The notes under the pieces are model-generated. The model had not been told where the DNA came from, ran no database searches, and worked only from the letters and a program-made list of their open reading frames with translations. A DNA stretch of 64,000 bases from Cloeon dipterum (Eukaryota; Arthropoda; Insecta; Ephemeroptera; Baetidae), in assembly GCF_949628265.1 (NCBI RefSeq), contig NC_088788.1, forward strand, positions 32,226,335-32,290,334, written 5' to 3'. This document shows positions 1 through 15,501 of the stretch, in pieces. The position numbers and the translations under genes are program-made. Every line of letters starts with the position of its first letter. Position 1 is the first letter of the stretch.

Positions 1-46
1 ACAAGTTGTTAAAAGGGTTGTTGGCACATTTTGTTCTGCGTTTCAG

Positions 47-753
47 GAGCATTGTTTGATGGGCATCAAAGGCACAGTAAGACGATCAACCGACGGCGAT
101 TTCATTCACGCCAACGTTGACATAGATCTCATTATATCTGAAGAGCCAGAGTATGGATGTTTGGACAAACCAGTGGAAATTTTTCACATCATTGAACACT
201 TTTGTCTAGGCAGACGAAGGTAAAATTTTTGTAATAGCTGGTTTATAGGCTTTGGTATACTGTTAACAGTAAATTTCAATCATACATTTTAGGGGTGTCT
301 ATTTGAGACATGAACATTAATAGTGAAATACAATTAAATTTTAAGGATTGTTAAGTTTTTAAATCGTCATCTCATTTTATAAGACTAAACAGAAAAATTG
401 ATTTTATTTTGAACCAATGAAATTGTCGCTATTTCCTCCAGTCACGCTCCCTCTATATTAAACTAAATTAGAAACTTCCGAAATATTTTCACAGACTGCA
501 CGTGTTTGGACGAGACAGCACGATCCGGCCCGGCTGGTTGACCATCGGTCCAGCGCTGACAAACAGCAACTTCAATGCTGACCAGTACTCTGGCTACTTC
601 AGCAACGGGCAGTTGACTACCGGATGCACCGAACGCATAGAGGCGCTGCGGCCTAAGTCGCCGCCTCCGAAGGGCAAAGGGCCGCCCGGCTCCAGGGGAA
701 GGGGTGGTGCCTCCAGAGGTGGATTCAATCGCGGCCGGGGAAGGGCCAGATAG
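47..753 (+). CDS. METTL14: METTL14, C-terminal part (last two exons; 5' part lies outside the window)
   Basis: This encodes the C-terminus of the METTL14 subunit of the nuclear m6A mRNA methyltransferase, which scaffolds METTL3 and helps bind RNA. Exons are 47-219 and 495-753, with a TTTCAG acceptor before the first and a GT donor at 220. The translation contains [20 protein letters not shown], then [15 protein letters not shown], then [19 protein letters not shown], all nearly identical to animal METTL14. The tail is rich in Arg and Gly ([13 protein letters not shown]), matching the family's RGG-type C-terminus, which contributes to RNA binding, although it is shorter than in vertebrates. 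The MT-A70 active-site region lies upstream of the window. The stop is TAG at 751-753 and the poly(A) signal follows about 90 nt later. Confidence 0.95.
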
Positions 754-844
754 GCGTAGCTTACAACCGACAGCACTCTCCTTATTTTTTATAGATTTTA
801 ACTCTTTATTCGTATAATATTCTCGCTACGTTAAACAGTTGTCA

Positions 845-850
845 AATAAA
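845..850 (+). terminator. Poly(A) signal of METTL14
   Basis: An AATAAA hexamer lies about 92 nt downstream of the METTL14 stop codon, a usual distance for a short arthropod 3'UTR. Confidence 0.6.
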
Positions 851-899
851 TTATAACATCTGCAAGATTCGTTCGATTCTCTCTTTCTACCATGTCGTT

Positions 900-3800
900 A
901 AATACAATGTATAATAATTGCAAATTAATCGAAGGAGAAAGATACGCTAGTAAGTTTAATCACAAGCATTCTAATGCAATTGCTGATCATTCATAAAACC
1001 CATCACCGACCAAATTGTTGATCTCTATCAGCACATTCATAAGTTGGGAGACACTTCTGTTTTGCCACCTCTTTAAGTAATACCGATTGTTAAAAGAATA
1101 CACAACAACTATGGAAAAGCCCAACATGCAGTTTTCTCATCCTCTGACACCTGTATTTCAGAAATACGTGTCGTGTTGTAAAGTTACCTAACACTTACAA
1201 TCAATTTTTGGTGTCAGAGATTTGAGATCATAAAATTGTACATATAAACTTCTTTTTTTTAACTTTTCACACTTACTGTTAAATCTTGTCGAAAACAAGG
1301 AATATTATAACGTAGAAAAAATTTATCTGCTTCTCTATTAGAGAAAATTTAAACAATTCCGATAAAGAACATTTAGACATAAAATATGAGACACGTATTT
1401 TAAGTAGAGTCATATTATAATGCGCCACAGCAAGAAACCACTACAGTCCACACCTCATTCTTTCTAAAGCAGATCTGTTCGTAAGTCTTCAGATTTAACT
1501 AACATTTGCAGATACAAGTCTAAAATTTTACAATAATAAAATAAAAACACTTTTGTACTTGCAAATTCCTGCTGAAAATTGTGTAGCACCTAAAATCGTT
1601 TTTGTCGTCAAATTGTACTTGCATCAAACTCATCACATTTCTTCAGGTTCCTTTCGTAAATTGTCACATTTTGATGATGGCACCTTTTTGGCAAGCCTCT
1701 AATCTTACTTGGTAATCTACTACGTAATTGAGAGATGAAGATCTGTGTGTTATGAAATGATGAGCACTTTTTTCACATTAGATGAAGTCCGTGTTTGTCC
1801 CGCTGGCGGGTTAGTCTCCCGTTAGAGCAGTACCACCAGGCAAAGAGGCATTTTATACTTATGATGCGCATGACGATGGGTTAAAAATGAGTTGATTCTC
1901 CTGAAAGAAAAACTAACTGTTGAATTGAGCAGGGCAATTCAACACCCAGCACTCTCACCTTGCGACCGACCGATCGCTCGACAGAAAGCATTTTTGTTTC
2001 GTTTATACGTCTCACTCCAAGCATTAGTCATAATGAATTGAAAGAGACTTGCTCCAACCGAAGCAACAAGCTGTTAATGGCCGCCTCAAAACCACAACCT
2101 CGATGATTGGAAGCAAAGCAGGAAGAAATAGGAAGACAAAGCACAATTGTTGTTGTTCGTTTGTTTATTTGATTAGTTGTCGTTTTGCAGCAACTTTCTA
2201 TGCCAATTTTGGTACACAGAGAGACAGAACATGCTTTTTCCTTCTCCACTGTCATCATCATTTCTCATTTTTCCCAACGAACACCTCCAACAACAAAGTG
2301 TGTTTCAGCAGCTAAGTAGAAATTCCGACAATTATTTCTCGAGATCTGCAGATAACTTGAAAATGCAGTATTTTCCTCTTGCTACATTCAATAAATTATT
2401 TCGTGAAGATAGGTGTGATTGGCACAAGTTGGCACAAAACAAATTAAATAGAGAACCGTGTGTAAATAATTGTTATAGTATATCGGTCGTTTAAATTCGT
2501 GAGGACGTCGCAGCAAGGGAGAAAGACATCTTGTTATACAATTGAGAAGCGCCCGTCACGAAGCCGTATTTTCTTATACGTGGGATTTTGACGAAATATC
2601 AAGTAGTAAGACAGCAGTTAGTTGAGTTGCAGTGAGGGAATTTCTTTCTTGATTTGTGCCGAACCAGAGTCACATCAACAATTGAATATAATTCTGCTAT
2701 CAAATATTAAGTTGACATATTTTATAAATTAATTTGGTTCCTTAAGTGTGAGAAAATTCAGTTCTATTTTAGAAACCTTGTACTTGTCACTTTGACAGAG
2801 TAATTTAATAGTAAATATCTATGAATCCGTTAAAAATAATGCATGTATATGCAACTATCTCATACAAAGAATCATTATTATTAGTTATTGTTAATTGTTT
2901 TCACAATTTTCTTTTGTTCCGATTAGAAATCAAATTTCCCGACATTTTTGCCTCGATAGGTTACGTCTCGAAACTATTTCGCATCTTTTGTTCGAAAAAT
3001 GGACTCAATGTGATCACTGAATAGCAAAATGTTAATTTGTACATGTATGGTTTTAACAGTCCTCCATCCACATATTCAAGTATCATTCTCGTCTAAATCA
3101 AAGCGCGCTCTTTTTTCGACTGCTACATCTATGGGTATAATTAATAATGCGAGAAAAATATGCATTTCTGACTAATTAAGATGGATGCACTAAGAACGGA
3201 ACTAAACATCATCATTCGGCAAAAGGAATTTGCAGCTAATATTTTGGAAGTAGTGCGACCTGTTGAAAACAAAACAAAGTCTACCGAATTCCGCCAGGCC
3301 GGTCGATTCCGTGCAATTTCACACCGATCTGCAAACAAACTGCGGTGAAACAACTACCTCGTCAGTGTTGCGTCTTACAAATAGCATGAAATATGCACTA
3401 GGCTCGCTCAGACTAAGAGAATCAGTTTACTGCTGCTTTGGTTGGTGTTCTCTAAATCAACTTATCTCGAGGAAAAATAAAATCGTGTTCGCGCAGCGCT
3501 CGCACCAGGGCTGCCGCCCCGGTCTCAGCAGTAATTGATCGATTTGAATATCAGCTTTGTCTTCGATTGCTAGTTGCTCGGGATATGATTCATCACGCCA
3601 CCTGCTCACCCGCTTGATACTCTGCCTCAGAGAGAAGCCGATACCTCACCACACGTGCATGATTCACTGGAGAGTTCAGAACAGAGTGTGTTTATCAAGG
3701 GCCAGCCTGCACCAACAGCATTCAATCAACAAATCAGAGCAAGCGGGAAGGGCAAGCGTTAAATCCGTATAATTATAAGGTGTCGCCGCCGGTCCTTTCA

Positions 3801-4390
3801 ACCAAAGCAAACTGGCTTATTTCTTCCTTGGCATTTTGGTATTTTGTGAGAAAGCAGCGAGCCTGGTGTCTGGATACTCGCCAATGGGTTGAATCGCAGA
3901 TGGAAATTTGAAATATTTTTCAGCCGCTGCAATTCCTCTTTAGAGTTCTGTTTGTGAGGTCTTGAATGAACAAAAAGTTATCTTACTAAATTCATTTTTA
4001 ATGATTTTGCATACTAAGCAAATTTGAAAAATACAATAATTTTCCCAAAACTTTTACAGTGGCTGAAAGATGAAAAACTGCATCAATCAAGAGCCACTTT
4101 GCCAGCTTATTCTCAGTGAAAGAACCTACAGCGGTGTGCAAGTCACTGCTAGCTACTAATAATAATTGTAAGTAGAAATAAAGCAGAAACTGAGCGTCTC
4201 AGAGCTCGTACGCAAAGAGCCATGCAACAGCATGCAGCCAGGTAAGAGAGTAGTAGTGTCAGGATTGAAAACGACGAATCTTTGGATCATCCAGAGTTAT
4301 TAATGATCTTGGCGAAACAAACGGTTTTCACAACACAGTTGCAAAACAATCAAAGGTCAAGCTCTCGGTAAAATGAGTGAAGAGTTTTGC
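900..4390. other. 3.5 kb without a recognisable gene, between the METTL14 and PTEN 3' ends
   Basis: Short open frames occur on both strands here (up to 105 codons near 2177-2494). None resembles a known protein, and none has adjoining exons in compatible phase. The stretch is AT-rich, apart from slightly more GC-rich patches near 1800-1840 and 3480-3800. It could hold the rest of the PTEN 3'UTR, a last PTEN exon, or a non-coding RNA. I see no tRNA or rRNA. Confidence 0.5.
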
Positions 4391-4398
4391 AGTCTTTT

Positions 4399-7494
<3,096 letters not shown>

Positions 7495-7860
7495 TTTGGT
7501 GTAGCCACCGAGGCTGTGATAGTAGTTGCTGTGGTGGTCGTGGACACCAGTATGCACCTGCTGCTGGACGCTGGTGCTCGAGGCTGCTGACTCTATTGAG
7601 GAGACCGCCTCGGTGGAAATCTCCTTGCAGCGGTAAATGTCTGCGATGTTATCCTCCTCCGAGCAGGATGAGAACTGGTTGACGCAGATGGCAGCATTTA
7701 AAGGTGTCACCGACGAGACGGTGTTGATGTACTCGACTTTGTCCAAGTCCACCTCGAGACGGTCACTGTGATTGTTGTTGCTGCTGCTGCTCAGTGATGC
7801 TTTACGGCACGAGTAGCAAACACCCATAAAAAACTCGCAGCACTTACTAGCCCACTTCAT
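7495..7860 (-). other. In-frame open extension upstream of the PTEN start (possible N-terminally extended isoform or 5'UTR)
   Basis: The PTEN frame stays open for 122 codons upstream of the canonical ATG, back to an ATG at 7860-7858, and continues without a stop to at least 7929. The extension starts MKWASKCCEFFMGVCYSC, a Cys cluster that could be palmitoylated, and continues as a Ser/Asn/Glu-rich, probably disordered stretch. Its ATG has C at -3 (weak), whereas the downstream ATG is strong, so leaky scanning could yield both forms. Against this, the sequence AGTAAGT just after the upstream ATG (donor near 7847) could instead be a 5'UTR splice donor that removes much of the extension. Confidence 0.4.
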
Positions 7861-7929
7861 AAGACGACTGTTCTTCCGTGCGTCCGGCCAGCCCCGCTTG
7901 CTCGGACAGGCAGCTCGGCTCCCGGTCAC

Positions 7930-9079
7930 GCCGACGAGCGGCCAAACGAAACAATGGCGCTGCTCCTCGGCACGCAGCCACCCACCGACCGAGTCACTGA
8001 CTTTCCGCCGTGCTTTCTGTCCGACTTCGGCTGCTGCGCCACCCCGACCACTATCTTACGTTCATGCCGAGCCTTGTCTGGCCGAAAACGCACTCCGACA
8101 ACCTACAGATGCATGCTAAAATCGAGATGTGTCACGGCAGCCAAACTGCAAACGAGTTGTTGCTCAAAACCTATAAAACTGGCTGCCAACCTAACGGCGC
8201 GAGTCGGTCACAGTGTAGGGAAAGCGTCGACCCGCGTTCGCCTGATGCTCTTCGTCGCGGCTATTTTCACTTTTCCCGACGCCTTCCGTACCGACTCGCT
8301 TCCACAAATCGGACGCTAGCTTCGGTCGACAACACGTTCTAATTGTCGACACTCGATTAGCAGCGCAAGTTGTTGGCAATTGTGCCGCCTTGCATGGCAA
8401 CAACGTAGATGACGAATTAGAGCAGTGGTGGGGGGTAATAAATTAAAAAATCAACCACTGGCATAGAATAATAGACGCGGCGGTATCTTTTTTGCCTCAA
8501 CCCCCATTAAATTTTCTCGCGTCAGTCAGGTAGAAAAAGAAAAAAGGTCAGCATCAAGGGGAGAGAACGATGCTTCTTAACAGAAAATCTTTTCAAAGCG
8601 TCCTTCATTCAAAGCACCCTCACGATTTTAAAGGGCAACTATTTAAAAATTCTAATATGTAATATTTTCCTACTTGTTTTTTAATGTTTTTGTAACACAC
8701 AATTTTACAACTATTGGCTATAGTCACAGTGTGATTTTGGTAATATCTGCGCTTTTATGAATTCGTTTATAACAGGCCTAAAAACTATAGACAACAAAAC
8801 TACCTTGTTCCTTCTCTGTTACTATTGACTTGACTCACAGTACCCGACTAAAGCAGAGAGCAAAAAGAACACAAAATTGAAGAATGTTATCACTTTCGCT
8901 GAATATTCAGACAGCGAAAATGCTCATTAAAACGAGCTGTACCATAAGACAAATGATAAAACAAAAATCACATCAGAATTGCAATTCTCTTGCAAACAAA
9001 GCAACTAACCAATCAATCATAACAAATATAACATTTAAATTATCAAAAAGGGAAAATAATTATTACTTTCCATCAAACC
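7930..9079. other. Intergenic stretch between the PTEN 5' end and the ATAD1 3' end
   Basis: The left part (about 7930-8350) is GC-richer than its surroundings, as expected for a PTEN promoter and 5'UTR. Overlapping open frames there are in all phases and show no family similarity. The right part (8400-9079) is AT-rich and probably includes the ATAD1 3'UTR. No gene was seen. Confidence 0.5.
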
Positions 9080-10790
9080 CTAGTCCATATCAGAGCTTGA
9101 CGCCACTATACACGCATTACTTCGAACTTTAGATTCCCTGATCTTGCTAAAAGATTTTCTCAAATCATCCATGTTAATAGGCCGAAGCGCCTCAGCTGTT
9201 CCCTGATTGTTTCCATTTATCACAGCAGCCCTGTTCCTGTGAATCACAAATTGGCGTCAGTCTTCCAGCAAACAAATCTATGCCAAACCTGGTTGTAGAC
9301 CTCATGAAATCTCTCATTCTGTAAACAGAGGCACTGCGACACAGCTCGTGGAGATCAGAACCTGAGAACGTTTCAGTCACTTTGGCAATGCCCTCCAAGT
9401 CTACGTCAGCGCCGATTGGCTCCTTGTCAAGGATCAGTTCCAAAATCTGCAGCCTTTGTCGGCGGTTCTGCAATCAGAATGGGAAGTTAAAAACCATCAC
9501 TGGAGGCAAATCGTAAAACGCACCGGGAGTCCAATGTGGAACATGGAGGGCATTCTACGCTGGATGGCCTGATCCAGGTCGCGAGGCCTGTTTGTCGCGC
9601 CCATGACGATCACAACGCAGTTTGGATCCGTGATCAGACCGTCCCACAAACTCATGAACTGAGCTTTCATCATAGCAGTGGCTTCGTGGTCTTGCGAACT
9701 CCTTACTCGTAGGAAAGAGTCTGCAGAAGAGCAAAGCGTGCGTTTCAAACATTGCATAATTTTCTGTGGCCGCGAGAAAAAATTATTCGACAGAAATGTC
9801 TTAATTTCTCTGATTTTCAAATAACTGGATAGCCTAAAACATTAGGACAAGGATTTTTTCAAACAAAAGAAATATCCACACAGGTTTAACCTTTAAATTT
9901 AAAGAAAACTGACTTAAGCTTTCCACACAGCAAAGCCATTCAGTTTTCCCTCAAGTTCAGGATTTTTTCCTTAAACAAACACTATAATATAGTAAAACGA
10001 TCATGCAAAAAGTCCTATTAAGATGGCCCTACCAATTTCATCAATGAAGATAATGCATGGTTGCAGTTCAATTGCCAAGGAAAATACGGCTGCAGCTAGC
10101 TTTTGACTTTCGCCATACCACTTGTCCGTGAGAATAGAAACGTCAAGATTGATGAATCGGGCGCCTGCTTCCTTTGCCGTAGCTTTGGCAATTAATGTTT
10201 TTCCACAGCCAGGAGGACCGTGCAGAAGCACACCTGAGGGTAAGAATTAGGTCATATGAAATGCAATGATAGTAATTTTGGACTGGTACCTTTAGGGGGC
10301 TGACTCAATTTTGATTCTACTAGCAGATCTTTTCTAGTGATGGGGAAAATAACAGTTTCCTGGATTTCCTCGATTACATCATCCAACCCAGCGATATCGC
10401 TCCATGAGACCTTGATATCTCTTGGGTCCACCAAGTGGGTTGCAATCATCAACTCATGTTCGGAAAGCTTTAAATCAAAGTACTGTTAGAGCCAACACGA
10501 CTTTGAGCGAGTCTATGCAAACCTGTCTTTTTACTTGAATCCCTATTTTCTTCATGAGATCAGTGGCCTGAAAATATAAAATTTGGAGCAAAAATTATAT
10601 TTGTCACTTTACTTCATTAATTAAGGAGTGTTATGTATATAATTACTTTAGCTTTTGCCTGATTTTTCTGTTTGTTGGTAGGATCAAGCTGGTTCATTAG
10701 CCACTTCATTGAATAGTATGAAAATGCTGACAGTAGAACTAACTTTGCTGTCACTTTGATAATTTCTGTTCTTGTGATCTCGGACTCCAT
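9080..10790 (-). CDS. ATAD1: ATAD1/Msp1 AAA+ ATPase (outer mitochondrial membrane protein extractase)
   Basis: This AAA+ ATPase pulls mislocalised tail-anchored proteins out of mitochondrial outer and peroxisomal membranes. Seven exons (10647-10790, 10523-10567, 10290-10467, 10033-10233, 9524-9720, 9289-9467, 9080-9236) encode 366 residues; human ATAD1 has 361. In order there is an N-terminal membrane segment ([14 protein letters not shown]), a linker, [19 protein letters not shown], Walker A GPPGCGKT, pore-loop region [17 protein letters not shown], Walker B IIFIDEI, sensor 1 MGATNRP, arginine fingers QRRMP, and the helical lid [17 protein letters not shown] acceptor just before the ATG suggests a 5'UTR intron. 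The gene lies immediately upstream of PTEN in the same orientation and is divergent from NDUFAF1. Confidence 0.95.
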
Positions 10791-11588
10791 GCTTCTGAAA
10801 GTCAAGAGAACAGATTATTAAATATGCTGGTGTGATGAATTCAGTGCATTGGCTATAATTAAACTAAACACGAGATAATCCTTTGAATAAGTAAAAACGA
10901 AGGTCACATCATTACTCTTCCATTCAGTGCGCATGGTTTTGTGACCTCCATACCGCACAATATGATTACGAAAATAATGATTGTATGAATTAGAGACCTG
11001 TAAATATTCTTCAAATGATGTGAAACGACGACTTGGGAACGATTTTCGGAATTTGATTAGTTAAACTCTTATACAGCTCAAGTAAAAATATTATGTGTTT
11101 GTCACAAAAAATAATTCATTTCTCCGCGCTGAACTGATTTCACTCCACCAGCAGGACCGGACTGGGACTGCTGTTGCTGTTCTGTACAACGTACATATTG
11201 TTCAAAATGCGCATGCACATACTGGACACGCCTTCTCATATCCAAGCGCGCTACGTTTAAAATACCCTTTCTGCCTTCAGTTGCGTTGCGTACACAATAC
11301 CACCCCATCATATCAGCTAGTTGTTGTATTTCGTAAGTTTATCCAGTTGTATGGTAAAGAAAACTGTATAATATTATACTTATTATTGCAATTTCTCTTA
11401 AATTTTGAACCTAATTTATTCATGTTATAAAATAAATTTTGTTGCAAAATTATGGGGGACTCACACTTTCCGCTCACTCACAGTTCTCGCTCTGATGGGA
11501 AGATTCAATGTTAATCCCTATCCTAGCGAGAAACGGTGAGTCTGCCATATGTTTAAAAACAAAATTATGTTTCCTCTGTTTTAGGACA
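10791..11588. promoter_or_regulatory. Divergent promoter region shared by ATAD1 and NDUFAF1
   Basis: About 800 bp separate the two divergent start codons, and no coding gene was recognised in it. A GTGAGT donor at 11536 and a TTTTAG acceptor ending at 11584 bound a 49-nt candidate 5' intron of NDUFAF1. The acceptor next to the ATAD1 ATG implies a 5' non-coding exon on the other side as well. No clear TATA box was assigned. Confidence 0.4.
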
Positions 11589-13111
11589 ATGGCAGAGACT
11601 TTAAAACTCTGCCAGGTTTTGCTGCGAAGGCGTTTGTTAAAACTGGGCTATAGCTCATCATGTCAAGCTTTTCATACCTCTGCAAGAAATCAAGTTTACG
11701 ATCCAAATCCGAAAGGGGGCTTCAGGAAAGAAGGAGATTTGAATTTTCCCAGTCGAACAGAAATGATTCGAGACGGCTTGAAACAACTCAAAGGTGAAAT
11801 CATGCTTTGGAAAGAAGAGGTGAAAGAAAAATTAGCTATGGACCCTCTCATGGTGGCAAGAAAAGGTTCGTCTTTAATTAGATTCAAAGTAATTTTTTTA
11901 TTGCGGATCAGCAGAGCAACTATGCTCCACACCTCCCCACACTCAGAACACAACAGATAAATATACAAAAACATTTTTTTTTCTTTTTTTTTAATTAACT
12001 TCTGAGAGTTTGGCTCTAACGAACCATATCTTCTTAGGTGAGGTGGACGTGCAGTGGCAGTTTAACAACCCTGAGGTGCTGGCCAAATTCCAGCTCAATT
12101 CTGACAGGGACCAGAATCACGGCTATAGCACCTGCGAGCTCAAAATGAGTCCTTCCGGCAAAGGTCTCTTTACAGGTTTTATTGACACACGGTGTCCAAA
12201 GGATGGAATCATCAGCACCACCGGCTACTGCTCGATGAGAACCTACAGGGCCAGGGTAAAATCTGTTTAGAAACCATTAATTTAAAGTTTAGTAAAGGCG
12301 TAAGTTCGTCCTGATTAAGTTGTCATATTTTTGTCTTAGAAATCGTTCAAACGGGACAGCTACCTGAACTGGTCTATGTATAACACACTGGTGATGCGAG
12401 TGCGCGGGGATGGACGCAGTTACCAGCTCAACATTGCCAACGCTGGCTATTTTGACATAACGTGGAATGATGTCTTTAATTTTATCCTGTACACAAGAGG
12501 CGGCCCTTACTGGCAACTCGCAAAGGTCAATATCAATACAATTAGGTGTTACCTAATTTAATAATGGAAAAAATTATTCGTGCGTTTTTAGACGGATTTA
12601 TTCATCTTAAAGTGTCTGTACGTGGTAGTTTTCCTTAAAAATGACAAGTTAATTTTTAAAAACTTAAAGTTCTCCTCGAAAAATATAAAATTTAGCAGCC
12701 AACACGCGTGAATTCGTTCGGAACGTCATCTCAAAAAACCATCTAATTTGTACAGAGAAAGTCTAGAAATATTTGAGTATTTACTTAAAAAAAAACCGTC
12801 TAAAATTTTAGTCCTACACTACTTGTAAAACAATTATTGGTCTCTTGAGGATGCTTAGTTATCGCCTCTGGCTTCATTGTTTTCAGATACCCTTTTCGAA
12901 ATTTTTCTACGTAAGTAAAGGCAGAGTTCAGGATAAGCAACGGCCGATCAACCTGGAGTTGGTCTCCAATTTTGGCATCACAGCTACAGACTCCTCAAGT
13001 GGGGAATTTAACTTGGAGATAGACTACATCGGCTTGGAATTTGATCCTGCTCACCAGGAAACGTTTGCATACGAAAAGTATAAGCATAGCAACTTCATTG
13101 TGGGTAATTAA
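11589..13111 (+). CDS. NDUFAF1: NDUFAF1 (CIA30), mitochondrial complex I assembly factor
   Basis: NDUFAF1/CIA30 is a matrix chaperone that binds intermediates of the respiratory complex I membrane arm. Four exons (11589-11865, 12038-12255, 12340-12525, 12887-13111) encode 301 residues. The N-terminus is Arg-rich with no acidic run after residue 3 (LLRRRLLKLGYSSS), which fits a mitochondrial presequence. The CIA30 beta-sandwich follows: WQFNNPEVLAKF, GLFTGFIDTRCP, YNTLVMRVRGDGRSY, TRGGPYWQ, IPFSKFFYVSKGRVQD and EIDYIGLEFDPAHQETFAYE, which closely match the C-terminal half of human NDUFAF1. The start has A at -3 and G at +4. An upstream ATG at 11495 would be in frame after removal of the 49-nt 5' intron and would add 15 residues. 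The gene is tail to tail with CRLS1, about 130 bp apart. Confidence 0.92.
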
Positions 13112-13244
13112 TAAAATGCTGTTTCAATTTGAAGCTCCTGTTTATGAATATAAAATTTGTAATTTACAAACCACCTTTCTAATGCTGGCGCAGAACAAAT
13201 GGCTGGCATCTCATGCCAATTAGGAATTTTATCACTTTTCGAGT

Positions 13245-14766
13245 CTAGCGCTTGCTAATTATTTTAAAAGTATTCCTCTCGATGATGTAGCTAAGCGCAG
13301 AAGCTATAGTTGTTGCTGCTGTGACATACCTGCAGGAAAGCACAATTTAAATTTAAATAGATTATCGATTTCAAGTTCAGATCTCGTTTTACCCAAACGT
13401 GGTCAGTGCATCTTGGGACGGGTATGAAATGACTGGAGCCACCAATACGGACGCCACAAATAACAGTTGGACAACAGTGTTGACCTTGCTGATTAGAGTT
13501 GGCTGCAATTGTGCGGTGACAAGAGTGGCGTCAAAATACCTCTTCAGTGTCCTCTGCAATTGAAAGATTCCATGTGCTTATAAGTGATTATTAATATTTT
13601 ATTGTAAATTGTAAATCAACATTTTAACAAGATAAGGAAAGTCTGGAAGCAACTAGAAATAGTATCTTTAGCATGAAAAAACATTTTTAAAATTTCCCAC
13701 CTTTTTGAATTGATAATTATTTACATTGAAATTAGTGACCATTAACAAATGGGCCAACACGAGCACAGCAAAAATATATTAGATTAGGTATATACTTACA
13801 GGTGGTGGCAGAGATTTGTATCTGATTACAAAACCAGCCAAGACCAAAAGAACATCGCGACCGATTATTAGGCCAGTCAGGGCAACTGCAAGTTAAATGA
13901 TAGTAATTCATTAAAGATCTGAATTATTTTTCGTGCAGTTAATTCATTACTGGGAATATGTCCAGCGACTGTGAGCGTAGCAAACAACACACTGATTAAA
14001 ATTTTGTCTGCCAGTGGATCAAGGAAGCTCCCGAGCTTAGATGCTTGGTCAAAATTCCTGGCTATCCATCCATCAAGCTGCAATAAAATATTCAAAATAT
14101 ATTCTCTCAAATATTAGAAAATAAAATTTACCAAATCTGTGATTCCAGCGATTGTGAAAACTCCAAGGGCCATAGGAAAGTCTCCCTGAACGATGAGGTA
14201 GCCAAGATATGGAGATGCCACAATCCGAGAAATACAAAGAATGTTCGGGATTGTCCAGATGTTTTCCCTCTGTAAAATTATCATATGATTAATAACGTAT
14301 CTTTCCTTTTGTTCATTTTTAAACATACTTCGATGACACCCATCCTCTCCTTCATCTTGTCCTTTGTCTCCCTGATGTCATTCAGGATGTTCTGCCCTGT
14401 CGCCCTTAGCCTTTTTTCCCTCTCCAAGAACTGGTCCTTCTTCATTTGAATGACGTCCTTGATCAGGTTGTCCTTGGTCGTCCTCCCCATGTGCAGACCC
14501 TTCTTGTCCGCCTCCTGACTCGAGTACAGGCGCCGCTGACCCGGCCATGCTTCCGTTAGAGTTTCAGGGTAAAAGAGGGACCTCCGCTCAAACAACTGCT
14601 GGTTTCTGCTGGCCAGCAGCCGTACCGTGTGCAGCCGGTCGCACCAGAGGAAGGCATGTCGGCTGGCGCACAACCTGGGCCCGACCAGAAGCCGCTCTAC
14701 GAATTTCTTGTTGAGAAACTTGTCCAGCCGCAGAACGGATCTGGACATGGGTGCGTAGCAGGCCAT
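13245..14766 (-). CDS. CRLS1: CRLS1, mitochondrial cardiolipin synthase
   Basis: The enzyme condenses CDP-diacylglycerol with phosphatidylglycerol to make cardiolipin in the inner mitochondrial membrane. Six exons (14329-14766, 14132-14269, 13951-14077, 13800-13885, 13393-13553, 13245-13329) encode 344 residues. A basic presequence-like N-terminus and a charged helical stretch precede [20 protein letters not shown]. The CDP-alcohol phosphatidyltransferase signature is complete: D191-x2-D194-G195-x2-A198-R199-x8-G208-x3-D212-x3-D216, in [17 protein letters not shown] and SFLDPLADK. Further hydrophobic segments and [20 protein letters not shown] agree with eukaryotic CRLS1 rather than phosphatidylglycerophosphate synthase. 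The start ATG has A at -3 and G at +4; a second in-frame ATG follows 6 codons later. Confidence 0.93.
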
Positions 14767-15501
14767 GCTCTGCTCACCTCCTGTCACATCGCACGTACGA
14801 ACTTCTCGTATGTGGTGCTAAAAAGCACAACAACACGAGCAAGAGCACCGGACAAAAATGGACACATGGACACACCCCTATCTGGTGTCAGCTGTATAGC
14901 GTGGAGTGGAAAGGAGTTGAAGAATATTTCTCGAAATGAACGTCTTGCCGTGAATAAAAACTATAAACCATACATTTTACCAAATTAATTCAGTTTATAT
15001 ATAGTTTAAAGTCCTTAAATTCTTATATTGTTAAATAAATTGGTGTGATAGTTATTTTCTTTTGTAAGTACGGCTCTACTCCTTAGAGGTTACTACCTCT
15101 TTATTTTAAACAATCCGTCAAGGTTGTATTGTGCGCTGTGCGAAAACACGAAAATCTGTGTTGATACAACGTGGAAAAACACAGCCTGAGCAACGTAATT
15201 CTAAAATGCTGAGATAAGCATAGAGTTCCGAGTGCATTCGCATCATTTTCCTTCGTAGTATCGAGTCAGAGTCGAGTGCCACTGCTTCACCGTCTTGCTC
15301 GTCTCGTGAAAGAAAATAGGCACCGCCCAGAGCACAGGGAAACGAGGGTTTCAAGGGCACCTGAGTGCTGCGTGGAGTGAAAGTACATACATACTTCTCT
15401 GTCAGGCGAGCCCCTTTTGCTCCTCTTGCTGTGCCAGCATACCTTCCAGGGCAGTCGAAGGTAGAATACGGATCAGATTAGAGTAGTGCTCCTAGCTAGA
15501 A
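14767..15501. promoter_or_regulatory. Divergent intergenic region between CRLS1 and GNPNAT1
   Basis: About 735 bp separate the CRLS1 and GNPNAT1 start codons. Open frames inside it have no recognisable similarity. It probably carries both promoters and 5'UTRs. No specific element was assigned. Confidence 0.4.

Noticed and set aside
1795-1850. tRNA-like GTTAG...GAGCAG sequence with a CCCGCTGGCGGG palindrome
   Set aside because: No B box and no cloverleaf folding could be made.
2049-2494. Overlapping open frames of 77-105 codons on both strands
   Set aside because: No family similarity, low-complexity Ser/Phe/Asn composition, no compatible exons.
3141-3772. Several short open frames in a GC-richer patch
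   Set aside because: They overlap in different frames and strands without similarity; probably untranslated sequence.
7898-8403. Overlapping open frames of 70-121 codons upstream of PTEN
   Set aside because: The GC-rich sequence keeps all frames open; no recognisable product. More likely promoter and 5'UTR.
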